The position numbers and the translations under genes are program-made. Positions 1 through 12,466 of a stretch of 64,000 nt of DNA are shown here, piece after piece; positions within the stretch are counted from its first letter, which is position 1; every line of letters begins with the position of its first letter. The notes beneath the pieces were generated by a model. That model searched no databases, had not been told where the DNA came from, and saw only the letters and a program-made list of their open reading frames with translations. The DNA is from Ophiothrix spiculata (lineage: Eukaryota; Echinodermata; Ophiuroidea; Amphilepidida; Ophiotrichidae). The stretch lies in NCBI GenBank assembly GCA_000969725.1, contig JXSR01S004109.1. One strand, given 5' to 3'.

Positions 1-1659
1 ATAAAAGGGAGGGAAAAAGCAAAAAGAAGGGGAAAAGGAAGAAAGGGAAGTGAAAAGAAGTCCTACCCCCCCCTGATAATTTAGATGTTTAAAAAAATGC
101 GCTCTTAATTTCAAGATAACATGTTGATTTATCATAGTCCACATTAGCAGTAAGAAGTATCAAGCCTACAATCTGTGAAGATTTTAGAAAAATGTATTCA
201 TACATTATTTCATAAGCTGTCAGAAAGAAAATAATAATACATGGTCCAAACCCACGTTTTTCCACAGTTTTCGCCCCCTTATCGCGATAAAATGATGTTT
301 TGAGAAAATCGCAACTTTGTTTGTAAATTTCCCTTTATTTATATTGAATTTTGGTTCCTTGAATGACTCATATTTCAAAAACTAAGTGACATTTTGCCAT
401 GCAAATGAGCTTAACTGAAAGATATGATCAACATTAAACGAAAAACATGAAAAACTAAAATTCGATTTTTTTTTTTGAGCGAAAAATGACGATTTTTCAC
501 CCAAAATTAGGTCGATGTCTGTGGAGCCAGTTTGTACCGTAAAAAACATGTCACACTGAATCTCTGTGCAAAAAATGGAAGATTTGTCATCCGTGTAACA
601 AGATGGCCCCTATTTGTTGATAAGGGACCTAACTATTAGGGCCTACTCCTATATTGTCCTTCTATTGCATGTTAAACATGAATTCACTCAATGACTCAGC
701 TGTACTATAATTTCACAAACTCATGCAACAATCTTGTTACTTTTAATGAAACTTGACACAAATCTCACATAGTCTCCTAACTATCAGCATAAGCTTTTTG
801 GTTATGATTTCAAAAACAATTGGTAGTGACATTATCTGCTAATTATATTTCCACAGACCAGTTATTTTTGCACACCCTTTTTAAGTTACTGAATTTCTAG
901 TAAATCTAATGTGAATAAAGCTCTTAAGACTTTTTATAGCATGTGGTAGCATATATTTTTATCTTTCTTTTTTTTTAGTAGGACTTACCATGTGTGTTGT
1001 GATTTGAATACAACTGTCTGCTCATCCTCACTAAATTAATACAAAAGCTGACAAGTTTTGCTCGTAGTTTCTTAACTATCAAATACTTAGTCCATCTAGA
1101 TGGACCTCACAAGCGAGAAAACTATGAATTCATAAACATTGGCTATTGACATTGTCTACTATTGCTTCTTAGGAAGATTTTTGTTGCACCCTTCATGATT
1201 CAAATATGGTCCCCTAATTATTGTGTAACAAGTGACATTGTCTGTTTATTATGTTTCCACATAAGGAAAGCGTTGGCATACATTTATGATTTACCTGGGG
1301 ATTTATCAAATTAATTAAATCTTACACAAGTGCAATATTTTTTTGTCTTGTTGCACCTCCTGTAGTTGAAAAAATCCTAATCACATGGCTTGCAGAATTG
1401 ACCAGTAAATCCATACCGACTGCATTTCATACATGGCCTTGCGTCACAAATAGGTCCCTCAAATATCATGGATCTGTTACATATTACCCTAAAAAATTGT
1501 AGAAAACATGCATTTTTGCTAAAACTTCTTTATGTATTTGGGAAAATTTGGTATCATATGAAAGGTCTATTTATACTCTAGTTATGTGCAAAAAGTGACC
1601 TTCTCATGATTTTAATTAATGAAGTTATACTTGAAAAAGCAATTAGGGAACACGATGGA

Positions 1660-1694
1660 TCGGGTGGAGGCGGCGACGGTGGAGGCGGCGCGCA
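1660..1694 (+). repeat. GC-rich GGTGGAGGCGGC minisatellite
   Basis: Two GGTGGAGGCGGC units separated by GAC, ending in GCGCGC, within very AT-rich sequence. On the other strand it reads as Pro-rich, which produces a spurious reading frame. Confidence 0.7.
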
Positions 1695-2937
1695 TAGGAT
1701 TACATGCAAAAGTGTAAGAAAGTTATGATTTGTAAACACTTGTATTATTAAAAATAAAAATGCTGGGATCATAATTTTTTGAATATACTTTGAGTATTGA
1801 CAAGTCATCCAAATTTTGTTGTTTATAAATGGTTTATATGTGGGTAATTTTCTCTATACATTACTGTACAAAACATGCATTTACACTCGAAAACTTTAAA
1901 ACGACATATCTTTTGACTGAGTCGACGTAAATGGTAAAAGTTATACATTTTTCAAAAGGAAATTTGTTGAGGAATCCAATTATAGGTAGTGTATACATGA
2001 AAAATCTTTTGACTGATAAATGTCCAAAAAATTAATGAGTTGTTTCATAGATTTTGACCATCCTCAATATTTTGACCACAATGAAATTGGTCACCAAATG
2101 AATTATTTTATGGAAGGCTATCATTACATCCTTCAAGTATGTTTGTGTCATCTGGATACACCTTTCCCCAATAAAATCTCATTGTATCAAGTTGGTTGAC
2201 CAAAATGCACTTTTATTTCATTTTGTACCCTGCATAGTTTTTACCCATCCCTAAAAATTAGACTTATTCAGGTAAAATTGAAATCCTCTGAAAGTAAGCT
2301 TTCCAGCAATGTTTAACTTTGTAGGTTTTAAGTGTATAATTCAGAGTTATGATCTGTTGAATAAAAATTGCCATGGTTTTACCAATGTTTTTGTGTGAAA
2401 CAAAAAATATGACCAGTTAATGACTTACGTCCACATGCATCAGTCTTGGTTATTGCATGGAATTTCTCAAAACCTGATTCTCCAATCAATTATTGCAGTA
2501 GTACCTAATGCTCTCTCGTGAGAATATTAATATCGGCTCAATTAGTCACATTGAATCAGATAGGAAGAGAGGCAAACCAAACAGAGGGAACTCGGCTGCA
2601 GATGACTGATTCATGTTTCCTTCACTCCGTCTTCATTGTCTCACGCTATGACCTTCTTAGCCAAGTTTAGGCTACTTTGGAAATCAAAGTCAACATGGAA
2701 CACTGACAATACAGGTAACATGAATGTCAATGGCGATAGCTTTTGCTGTGGTAGGCCTGAGTTAAGTCCAGACTTGTAGAGCAGTGCAAGAGCAACTGAC
2801 TAAAATCACCCAGCTATCATACTTCCTATTGCTACCTCTTGATACTAATTCTAGATGGAACGGAATCAGCTGGGTATCATGCAGATATTGACAGAATGTT
2901 ATGCATCACTTGAATCATGAAAAGATTGAATAATTAA

Positions 2938-3293
2938 AGGGGCAATTCATGATCCAGTTTTCGACCTCAAGGTCACCTCAATCAAAATTGAGTTTGTTAG
3001 CTTGTACGAATCGTCAACTGGTTTATGTTGCGACCCCCAACCATTTTTTCATATGTGCTTGCATTTTTGAGAAGAGTGAGAAAATGTGTCATTTTCTAAT
3101 TATTGTTGGGACCCGACAGTAATTACAACACAGTAGCCTATGGAGATTTTCAAAATGCTGAAAATCTTGTAACTTTGAAACAAATGATCGGAATCAAATG
3201 AAATTTTCAGTATATATTTATAACGTTCTCTTCTTCTTATTTAGCTAGAAAACAGGCGAGGCTTTTGTCACATCAAAATCATGAATTGCACCT
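2938..3293. mobile_element. TTAA-flanked MITE, family A copy 1 (356 bp)
   Basis: Terminal inverted repeats AGGGGCAATTCATGATCC and ATCATGAATTGCACCT lie between TTAA at 2934-2937 and TTAA at 3294-3297. TTAA target duplication is typical of piggyBac-like elements. There is no coding capacity. A second copy, similar along its whole length, is at 56401-56757. Confidence 0.8.
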
Positions 3294-4426
3294 TTAAGAT
3301 ATACAGCCAAAAAGCCAACTACTATGTCATATCCAAAAACATTCTCAGAATTTTTATCATGTTGCAATACAAGGCATGAGGGGGACTGTTCGGAGACAAA
3401 TAAAAGCAAATTATGATTTCTTTGCCATTATCTTAAACACACACACACACCCCATACCCACTTAAGTCTCACAAAGAGAGTTTGTACACCTCAGTCCAAT
3501 GTCCACACTACTGACTATGGAATTATCTCCTTTTGACATATTTGAGTGGAATTGTCGAAAATTCAGCAATATTAGGGTTTAAAACATCACTTACTTTATT
3601 AAGTATCCTCCGGTTGCTTTGACAGTTCATCTGAATCATCAAGTGTCCTCTGCCCCATAAGATGGCAGGTGATACGGTGACATCAACCTGATGTACTGCT
3701 GCTTTTGATTGGAAGGTGTCAAAATACCTAATACAAGCATGGTTACTATCAGTTTTATGGATTTTGAGTCACCATCCAAAACTAGTATCTAGGTCTACCA
3801 AATGTTACTGTATGCCTATGATATGAAGACACATTGACCTAAATAACGCTACAGATTGATATCTGCACTGTCATGTTAAAGGATGCATTTGTCTGTTTTG
3901 TAAAATAGGCCTGCTTCATCAGTTTAGCTTCTTCTTTTCTATAATATACCAAAGAAAGACACCCTAATGACAGGAATTGTGACACTTTATATAGATTATT
4001 TTGCTACCCAAGTGATAATAATTGTGTACATAAATATCGCTGCTAGGAATCGAGTTCATCTGTTTGGTTGCAATTCCACTAGCATAGAAATAATAAAGCT
4101 ACTGAGCAGAACACAGGCTCCTGATTTTTGTAGGAAACTTAGTAATGATCATGGGGGATTGGGTGTTAATGTGTTGTCTGAAGAAGAACACTGGTACTGC
4201 ATGGTGTCAAGATCTGGTATGTAATATAACAGTAGTAAGTCAGGGTGTAGCATCATGCCAATTGGACAATGATGTTCAGTTCACATCTGGGTCATTGAGT
4301 GTTTTTTTATTAGGGAAGTAAATGAACTGCTCATTTTTTTTGGGGAAAAATATCAAATTGGGTCATATGAAAGTGGCATTCTTCTTTGTTTTCCTGCTAG
4401 TAGCAGTGGTATAAACTACATGCAAT

Positions 4427-4600
4427 GTCCCAAGAAGGAATATTCGCACATGGATCAATGGCTAAATATGACTTCTGCACCAAGGAGTATTGAGTTAATT
4501 TTTTAGCCCAAGAATACAAGGACACATGGTCCGACCGGGGCTCAAAACGAGAACCTCTGTATTATAAGACCTGTACTCTGAATCGCTTGGCCACTAGAAA
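4427..4600 (-). mobile_element. tRNA-derived SINE fragment, antisense
   Basis: On the - strand it reads AGTGGCCAAGCGATTCAGAG (A-box-like), then GGTTCTCGTTTTGAGCCCC (B-box-like), GTCCTTGTATTCTTGGGC, and ends with ATTCCTTCTTGGGACATTGC. The same order of phrases occurs in the antisense copy at 47030-47165. Old and diverged. Confidence 0.6.
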
Positions 4601-5539
4601 AGTTTGTATTTTTTAATTTTTCTGGCAAATTAGCATATATTACTAATAGTAAGATATGAATGAAATAGTGAAAACACTTTTCAGTAACATGAAAATTTGC
4701 ATAAATGGGATTATCATCGTAGTGGAGAGACAGACAGTATAACTGTAGCAAAAGTTGAGTCATATCTTGATTGGCGTGAGGGGTTGATCAAAACACGCCA
4801 GCCAAAACAATGTGCACCTCAAAAGTAACAAATGATTTCTTGTTTTTCTTTTAAGTTCTTACGTTAATCTAACTTCTGTCTGAGAATCTACTAAAACATA
4901 CATATCTTTACTCTATAAAGTTCCTTCAGAACATGCAATTTTAGAATGTTTCACACACAATAAATGTAATCATACATGTAAAAAAATCTTTACTTTTTTG
5001 AAAGCGCCAGCAATCTATATGTCAGAGAAAGAAAACATATTTAGGAAATAGCTTCACAAATGTGGCTGAGTCACCTGTATTGACAAAGTCGTGTTCAATC
5101 AAATCATCTGCCAATAATTTGAGGGAGTTTGTCGGGATTAAGCTTATATACAGCCCGCGACACAGATGTAACAAACAGCCTGTATGCAATTCATTTCCCA
5201 TGCAGCTCATTTCCTAATCGGTTCTGTGTTGTTGAGTCAGTAATCGGAGCTGAGTGAATTGGGAAGATATATATAACAAAATGATGATATGAACAGTGAA
5301 GGGTTGGAACATAAACATATATGAATTCATTTAAAGGGGATATAGCTCAATTTTATAACTAATGGATCAGTGGCTGAATGAGCTTTTTAAATACTACCGC
5401 TATTAAATTATGTACATATATGCTGCCTGTACCCGTTCAGAATTTAAGATATGAAGTCTGATCAGGATCCCAAACTTCTTCTACTGTAATCTAATGTCCA
5501 GCAAGACCTAGCCTTTGTCAAAGACAGGATTTTTGTTAT

Positions 5540-5867
5540 TAATCACTATAACATTGAGCGCAAAAGGCGCGAGACTAGGCCAGAGGCCAGGGATTTGCGA
5601 GCGCAAATTTGAGTGAAATGCGTGATACTGGGTGGTGTGCTTGTAAGTTTCTAGTGACATGGTCTGTAGCACAGGCTAAGCAAAAACTTGAGTTTCAACT
5701 TGAGTGAGCAGCTACCTGACTTTACCCCCTCCCCACATCCTTTGGAACCAAATCATTTCATTATTGCCAAATTTCAGACAGTGGTACAAATTACCGACTG
5801 TACCTCTTCCGCCCGAATAATGAAATATTAGGGGTGCTGCCACACCCCCTCTCTGGCTACTCCACTG
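5540..5867 (-). mobile_element. Truncated CAGTGG-type DNA element
   Basis: On the - strand it starts CAGTGGAGTAGCCAGAGAGG and contains GGTGTGGCAGCACCCC. The far part carries GAGCGCAAAAGGCGCGAG and GCGAGCGCAAATTTGAG motifs common in marine invertebrate repeats. The other end and target duplication are not clear, so the left limit is approximate. Confidence 0.45.
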
Positions 5868-8800
5868 CCAGGTATATTAATCTGAACATTTATGATGATC
5901 AGAAAAAGATGATGCAGAAGGGAAATGTCATGTTAGTAGGTCAGACCTGATTTCAAACTTCTGAGTGAAAGATATCAATTTTAGTATGAATCTCATTATA
6001 TTTTGATATAAAAATATCAATTTTGAGATGAGATTGTAATTGATTTGACATATAGTCAGGTGAGCTTGAAAATTTTATTAAATCCCAGTGGTTTTGTAAG
6101 GGTGCTTTTGATTAATTTTGATATTTTTGCCATTTACTTTAGGGATGAAGTCAGACAATTTCCAGGACAAACATCAGGTGAATCACTAGATTTTTAATAA
6201 TTGATTGTTGTCAATTTCATGTAAAGGAAATAATTCAACATATGTTTTATATCAGTGATGTTCTCGAAGGAATCATGCATTGTTTACATCTTTATGTGAT
6301 CTAAAATGATATTTTTTTTGTAAAAATCAAAAGTTGATAGACATTTTGTCAGAAATGAAATTTGATTAGACTCAGAAAAAGTACTGGTCTATTTAAAAAT
6401 GATTTGTATGTTTCCTTTCAAACAAGTTTTATTCTATACTATATTATGCAGTTATCAATTAATGTCCTGACCCCTAGGTGCTTAGAGAGGACTAGGACTT
6501 GCATGCAAGTTGTCCAGGGGATTTGAACATTGATTTGCCCAGGTGGGCAAGGAATCAGGGTTTGTTGTAGCACTTTTATCGGGCTCAGCTGTGTTGGTTA
6601 GTGGGAATAGAGGCATGGTCAGCCATCCCTGGTACCCAGGGGTTAAGCCATCAATTGATTAGTGCATTAGGCCCTGAATAGCATAGTAGATTGTGTTTTG
6701 AGGGTAGTTTGCACAGACTTTGTACCATAATCCTGATGTTCTAACTCAGTATTGATGAAGCTTGTCTTGAAATTCAGCAGTAATCTTTGTAGTTCTGTCG
6801 TAGTAAATGGCGCCTACTTTCCTTGGATTTATGCCAGAAAGTAGTATTAATTCTACTGAAATTTTGAGCTCATAAGAATACCAGACAAGTTGAAAATACA
6901 GCAGTTTTCCTGGAAAAATAAATTTGTTGTATACCTGTAACATGTGTAATCAGTTATTTGAAGGGAAAAATGATGCGTTGATGATAGAATTTTAAAATAT
7001 ATGGATTTTGCTTTTCAACCGTGACCTTTCTGGATACAAACTGCATAGTAGTGTTCATGATGGAGTTGATAATGTAAGTTTGATATAAATTGTGATTATC
7101 AGAGCATTAGAAATGTTTTTGATGACTTCAATTTGCATCCCCAGGCAGCTAAGATGCAGTCATCAGTAAACCAGGGGGGGGGGGACACACTCATATGTGC
7201 ATGTGTACAAGATATAACCACGCATGAATGAATTAACAAAACTACCCTAAGTCAGGATTATTGGCATTTGACATAAACAAATAGAGTAAAAAAGAAATCA
7301 GGATGGTGACATAGAAATCTATTGTAAACTTGGATGATATAGGAATGAAAGACATCCTGAGCCAAAAAAATTCTGTTGAAATGTTTGAATTGTGGTGTAG
7401 TTTATACCCAAAATAAACACCGAAAAGTCAACCGGTCCTGACCACCCTTAATTCTCATTTTCTTCCATCTGGATAATCTGAGTGGCAGTAAACATCATAT
7501 CTCATCATCAATGACAATATTCTGAGAGCTCAATCTCAGTAATATGTACACCTCTAACAATGATTTGCACATTAGACGTGGCCACGATTGCATGACAGTG
7601 CATTGATGTGCGTCGCCAAAAGCGCCTCCGAGAGTTCTCATTTTCACTCACAAGCAATGGCTATTAGAGACCGAAATAGCCCCGACTTATGCTTGTACAG
7701 TCCTGATCAATGCTGATATTTAGGACTTATATAAAAGCTTTTATATTGAGTCTGTCTAGCCCTTAAAGGAAATGGTTTTTAAGAATAAAATATCTATGGC
7801 ATTAAAAGCAATATGATGTTAAGCTTACTGAGTGTCAATGAACCGTAGGCAGGGTGATGGATCATGATATTTGAATAATCAAGTTACTGGAAAATATTTG
7901 TCAATTTTATTCGTTATTCGCTTAGCGCAGCAGTAAAAAGGCTACGTCGTGGCATGCCAAGTCTACGATCAATATTGAATTTGATGGTCGTCGTGTTTTC
8001 AGCATGATGCTAAATCAATACTTGTTGATAGTACAGGTCGGAGAAGACGGCATCCAAGCCCCAAGGGGAGATGATTGTACGATATTGTCATTACCCCGTC
8101 GAGATGTAGCGCTGTCATGCATCTTAGACGAGATAGATTCTAAGGTGATTGCAGAATTTGTTCTGGAGGCGATTTTGTTTTGTCAAGTTTGTGTTTGCGT
8201 ATCGGTGTATTTATAGAGCTATTTTAGTCATGGGGTTTGAATGGCTTCCATATTATTACAATTGTGTATGGGGATGTAATGGCATTTCATTTATTTATTC
8301 TTGACAATTGTATTGGTTTATGAGCATAATGCTTTTAATCTAATGAAAACATACACAAAATAAGAAAAAGATAAAATGACACAAATGCAACCAGAATTTT
8401 TTATTTTTTGTCTGGGTAGATCGAACTGAAATGAGGTGATTTTCAGTGGAAGTGTATGATCCTGTGAAGTTTTATCACAAGAAAGATGTATCTCTTTTAT
8501 TTTTACTTTAAGCATTTGTTGATATATACTACCTCCTGGCAATTTGCATAGACTTCTGTTCCCCTTGTTATACATTTTTAATCTTTGACAAAAAGTCCTC
8601 AGTTTATGCAAATATATGATGCATTCATATCAAAAGCAAATGTGAATTCATATCAAAGACATACCTCAAGCACAGTGCATACAGATACAGTGCCTTTTGT
8701 CAAAATTATGTCAGAAGAGTTTATCTCATCTTCGAATTCAGCAAATCTGGGAAACAAAATGGAAACAAAATTACCATGGTCATAAGATGTCATATTTGGA

Positions 8801-10612
8801 TCGAAAAATTAACTTTTTGGGATTTTCACCGTAAATGTTTACCAGGATCATGATGCACATGTTACAGATCTGTACATAACGATAGATCTGTCAAAAACTC
8901 ATTTTTGAGAAAATTATCTCTTAAGTTGTTTTGCAATTATTCAACTCTTCATTTTACCTGTTTTCAATAAAAGAGATACTGTCGACATTATGCATCACAG
9001 ATGATTTAGATTAATCTAAAATCTTTCTTGTTGAAACCCTTTTTAAAATTCATCTCATCATTTTGACTTCCATCGATGAGCCAAAATGGTGAATTCCTTG
9101 AAGCCGGTTAGTGACACCTAAATCAGAGATGTGTTACTAACATCAACGATTAGATTATCACATACTTATTGATGTATCAAAGCCAAGGCGAGGTGTCCAT
9201 GCAGAATAAACGCCTAATTAAGCTTAAACTACTATGCTGTGTAAGTGCTTAATTAAGCTTATATTGACACTACAAAACGCAATCAAGCGTATGGCAGAAT
9301 TAATCACAGCAGATGGATAGCAACTTAAGAGGATGCCGCTGGCTGGATTAAGGGCTCACTAAGGGAAATTGTAGCAAGAGTATTGAGCATTAGCTGCGGC
9401 ATGGAGTATAATTGAATATGGTTTGGCATATCATAGATTGTGTGGTTTAAAGTGAATTCAGTTAATTGTACATTTCTGCAGTTACAAGCAGTAGATTAAT
9501 AACTGTGTACTACTTGACGCAGGTGAAATTGTACAATTTTTTTGTAAATAATGCAACTCGTGAAGTTGACATTTGAAACTTAAAACCTCTTTAGCATGTT
9601 TAGTGGTGATCTTTCATATTGCCCTACATGAAAACAAAATTGTGAAGAATCGGACCATGCTTCTTCAACATGGATTGTATGAATAGGTCTTAATAAACTT
9701 ACAATATTAGATATAGGAATCAATCTGAAAGTATTTTCAGGAAGTAAATAAGATTTAAGACATGTGTGGCTTAATGGTTATCCCCACACTTTAACTACGG
9801 CTGATATAGGTAATTTTAGAGTCATTGATTGTGAATTCTGTAAATTCACAATGTATAATCTATTTCTGCAATGCTGAGACCAAATAGGTATGTGCATTTT
9901 TCTATGCTGGGAAGGTAGCAGACTTACATAGACTAGCAATGGGAAGGAACTGTTGCTATTCCCTGGCAATATTACTATCATGGAGTATTCACCGACTTGT
10001 ACATTCTGTTGCATCAAAACCACAAATTAAAGAAATCCTAGGGAAAATTGAAAGGGTTGATTGACTTTGAAAGATGTTTTAAGAATGTGTCTTTAATTGT
10101 TTTGGGTACATCTATAAACCTGGCTTGATGGAGATAACCTAGCCAGGTCAAGCCACCTCGTCAGTGTAATCCAAAGTGACGTGTAATAGATGATGAGCTA
10201 CAGTCTCTATGGAGCTAGGACTGACTGGCTGGCCAAATTGATTGCTGGTTAAAGCTGGGACTGACTGGTCAAATTGACCATCATTCAGCCAACTGACCGC
10301 ATGAGACTTGGACTGCATGGTCAAATTCTCGTCATTCGGCCATCTGACCGCATGATTCCAGCAAGGACTGGTCAAATTTTCATCATTCTGCAAATTGTCG
10401 AACTGTGGTCATCCATAATTTCTACAATGTGACCGATATGACCATTATCATTAAGGGCTCTGTCACACTTTAATGTCATGCGTATGCTTAACATTCTTTT
10501 ATCCCACTATTGTTTTGTTTTATACATAGTTGTTTATCCTGTGTTCATTTAAAAAGTCATGCATATGAATTGCCTATCTGAAAGTAACTTAAAAAAGCTA
10601 TAGGCTTACAAC

Positions 10613-12000
10613 CAGCGTTCGACATAAGCGGTGTCGCATCGCATTTTGCGACACGTTTTTGGTCATTTGCGAATCGATTTTAAAAGTGCATAGCAAAAAA
10701 TGCGATGCAAAAATTCCATGGAAAATTCCTGCATTTACTTTCTTGTTTCACATCATCAAAGACAAACCTTTGATATGTGTGTTTGTCCAACAAAAATCTC
10801 AAAATAGTATGATAAATAATTATATTTTTTATCTTTCCAATCGATTTCTTGACTCATTTATAGCTACTTTTGCAACGTCTACTATTTTCAAAATCGTAAC
10901 TGCAGACATTACAAGCTGTTAACGTCATATAAAAGCTCGCCCCTATTTGAAAATGGACTATTCCAACCAAAAATGGCCGGTGTTTGTTTACATTATTTTC
11001 TGTCAGGCTTCGCGATTTTAGGTTGACAATTGCAAAATAAATATGGGAAAAGTTGTTTTCTAAAGTTAGTGGTTATGTTTTAAAGATAACAATCTATTGA
11101 TTTATGTCATTTTGAGTTGAATTTTAATGTTTAGGTTTTCAAGTAAGCTTAAGCTTAATTAAGCAATGGCAGTGCAATGGTGTTTACAATGTGCTGTTGT
11201 ATAATTGACTTTGATATCCCAATGGGATTTAACTTAAAAAAGCTTTGCTGTCTTGAAAAGCGAGGTTACTAAAGGCGGGGGGGGGGGTCTTTGGATTAAC
11301 GGGGGATGAACAATAGTAAAGCACGGACCACGGTAAGTTTTACCGTACCTTTGTACGAGTTGTCAGAAAATTAACACAGGGGTTACTTCTTTCAAACTTT
11401 GGTCGTGTGGTTGTGTATGTTGAAAAATGTTCACCTTTTACAAACTGATCAGTTTCTATAATATATTATCAGATTTTCATGACACTTGGAAGCAAATTTG
11501 AGGTCCTTTCAATCGTCAAAATAATGAAATGAGCAAATTTTACATATTAATGTTTAATCAGATTTTTATGCTACTTGGACACAATGACCCTTGGTTAGGG
11601 GTACGTATGTGTGCGTGTGACCCCTTTTCAATTGGGTCAGAGGTTTATCTAGAGGTCAAGCCATCCATGACAGTGACCTTTCAGACGATACTTACTGTTT
11701 AGGACCGCATAGTATTTTTTGTCTGGTTTTATTTTTTTCATTTAATCTTTTAACAGGTTATGGGAGAAAATTTGAAATCAAATTTCAGAAAATGTTCATA
11801 TTTTACACAATTTATGGAAGTACTGACATATCGGTGGCAGAGTTGGGGCAGTCGTTGAACTTTCCAACATGGAATTGAACTGCTTGATTTTGAATAATTT
11901 TGTTTTTAAACTGCTACACAAGATTTATGAATTGCTACACAAAATTAAAAGTGTGTAGCAGTTTTTGCTACACACTTTTAAAATCTTAAAGCGAACGCTG
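10613..12000. mobile_element. Non-autonomous hAT-type DNA transposon, 1388 bp
   Basis: The ends are readable to the base. The element starts CAGCGTTCG at 10613 and ends CGAACGCTG at 12000, a perfect 9-bp terminal inverted repeat, with weaker pairing continuing to about 16 bp. It is flanked by an exact 8-bp target duplication, CTTACAAC, at 10605-10612 and 12001-12008. An 8-bp duplication with ends starting CAG is the hAT superfamily signature. Subterminal sequence carries repeated GCGACACG- and GCTACACA-like motifs, including the hairpin at 11945-11981. No transposase-like reading frame is present (the longest, 10659-10922, is 87 codons and unrecognised), so it depends on an element elsewhere. 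Confidence 0.85.
11945..11981. repeat. Small perfect hairpin near the hAT right end
   Basis: The arms TTAAAAGTGTGTAGCA and TGCTACACACTTTTAA are exact inverted complements around a loop of about five bases. Further GCTACACA copies lie just upstream (11912-11942). Such clustered subterminal motifs are known transposase-binding sites in hAT elements; that role is inferred. Confidence 0.6.
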
Positions 12001-12040
12001 CTTACAACACATGTATACATACAGAGTTTGTAATGTGCCT

Positions 12041-12200
12041 TTACAAATTGTTCAAGGCACAGAAGAATAAATGAGGAAAAAATCCCGTAAAGCATATCTT
12101 TAAAAAAGAAGTCATTCTGATTTGGTGTGGAAGTTTGTTCCATAGCAGTGGAATGGCAACAGTTACAGAATTTGTCTCTGATGCAACTGATACAACTTGT
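12041..12200 (-). pseudogene. LINE reverse-transcriptase C-terminal remnant, antisense
   Basis: On the - strand this stretch encodes NSVTVAIPLLWNKLPHQIR followed by MTSFLKICFTGFF. It resembles the conserved C-terminal motif of CR1/L2/Jockey-type LINE ORF2 proteins (pattern FSVAAP.LWN.LP..IR....L..FK..LK..LF). The Trp codon is at 12140-12142. Only this tail is recognisable; nothing like the catalytic RT core precedes it, so it is a short remnant of a 5'-truncated insertion. It lies between the hAT right end and the LE3 exon. The match is by eye and short. Confidence 0.45.
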
Positions 12201-12316
12201 GATAAGACCAGTAGGCTGAGATATTCTCTTGTGAATGTCATTGCCAAAATATCCATGTCCACCACCTCATGCAATACCCATTTTGATGTGAATCATTTGT
12301 CTTTTCTCTCTTTCAG

Positions 12317-12466
12317 CTTGTGATTGCCATCCCGTTGGGTCACTTGGTACTATATGCAACCAGACCAGTGGTCAGTGTCCGTGTAAAGATGGAGTGACCG
12401 GCTTGACCTGCAACAGATGTGCCAAAGGCTACCAGCAGAGTAGATCGCCCATTGCACCTTGTATAA
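12317..12466 (+). CDS. Netrin exon: third laminin-type EGF (LE3) module
   Basis: Netrins are secreted laminin-related guidance cues that bind DCC/neogenin and UNC5 receptors. This 150-base exon follows a pyrimidine-rich tract ending in TTTCAG and ends at a good GTGAGC donor. After two bases completing a split codon (probably Ala, GCT) it encodes 49 residues starting [20 protein letters not shown] and continuing with [19 protein letters not shown] and SRSPIAPCI. Eight cysteines (residues 1, 3, 13, 20, 22, 31, 34, 48) make a complete LE module, and NQT at residues 14-16 is a glycosylation sequon also present in vertebrate netrin-1. From family knowledge, the match to LE3 of netrin-1 is close to residue-for-residue, especially [18 protein letters not shown]. 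Both flanking introns are phase 1. The final base A joins the next exon to form Lys, giving the family's CIKIP motif. The start codon and earlier domains lie upstream of the window. Confidence 0.96.

Larger units (their letters stand above)
1..12316 (+). other. Netrin intron upstream of LE3 exon (partial)
   Basis: No coding exon is recognisable here. The preceding netrin exon (LE2) would carry a cysteine-rich CNCNLHA-like peptide, and nothing similar was seen. Because the LE3 exon begins with two bases of a split codon, this is a phase-1 intron. It holds the MITE at 2938, an antisense SINE fragment near 4430-4600, a CAGTGG-type element near 5540-5867, the hAT element 10613-12000 and an antisense LINE remnant at 12041-12200. 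The blocks 6000-10600 and most of 241-2900 are AT-rich unique-looking sequence in which I see nothing definite. Confidence 0.8.

Noticed and set aside
5336-5375. Left end of another TTAA element (TTTAAAGGGGATATAGCTC)
   Set aside because: No matching inverted right end could be found nearby.
8004-8216. A 70-codon frame with a plausible-looking peptide (VGEDGIQAPRGDD)
   Set aside because: No recognisable family, and the interval has no convincing splice sites matching phase 1 of the netrin exons.
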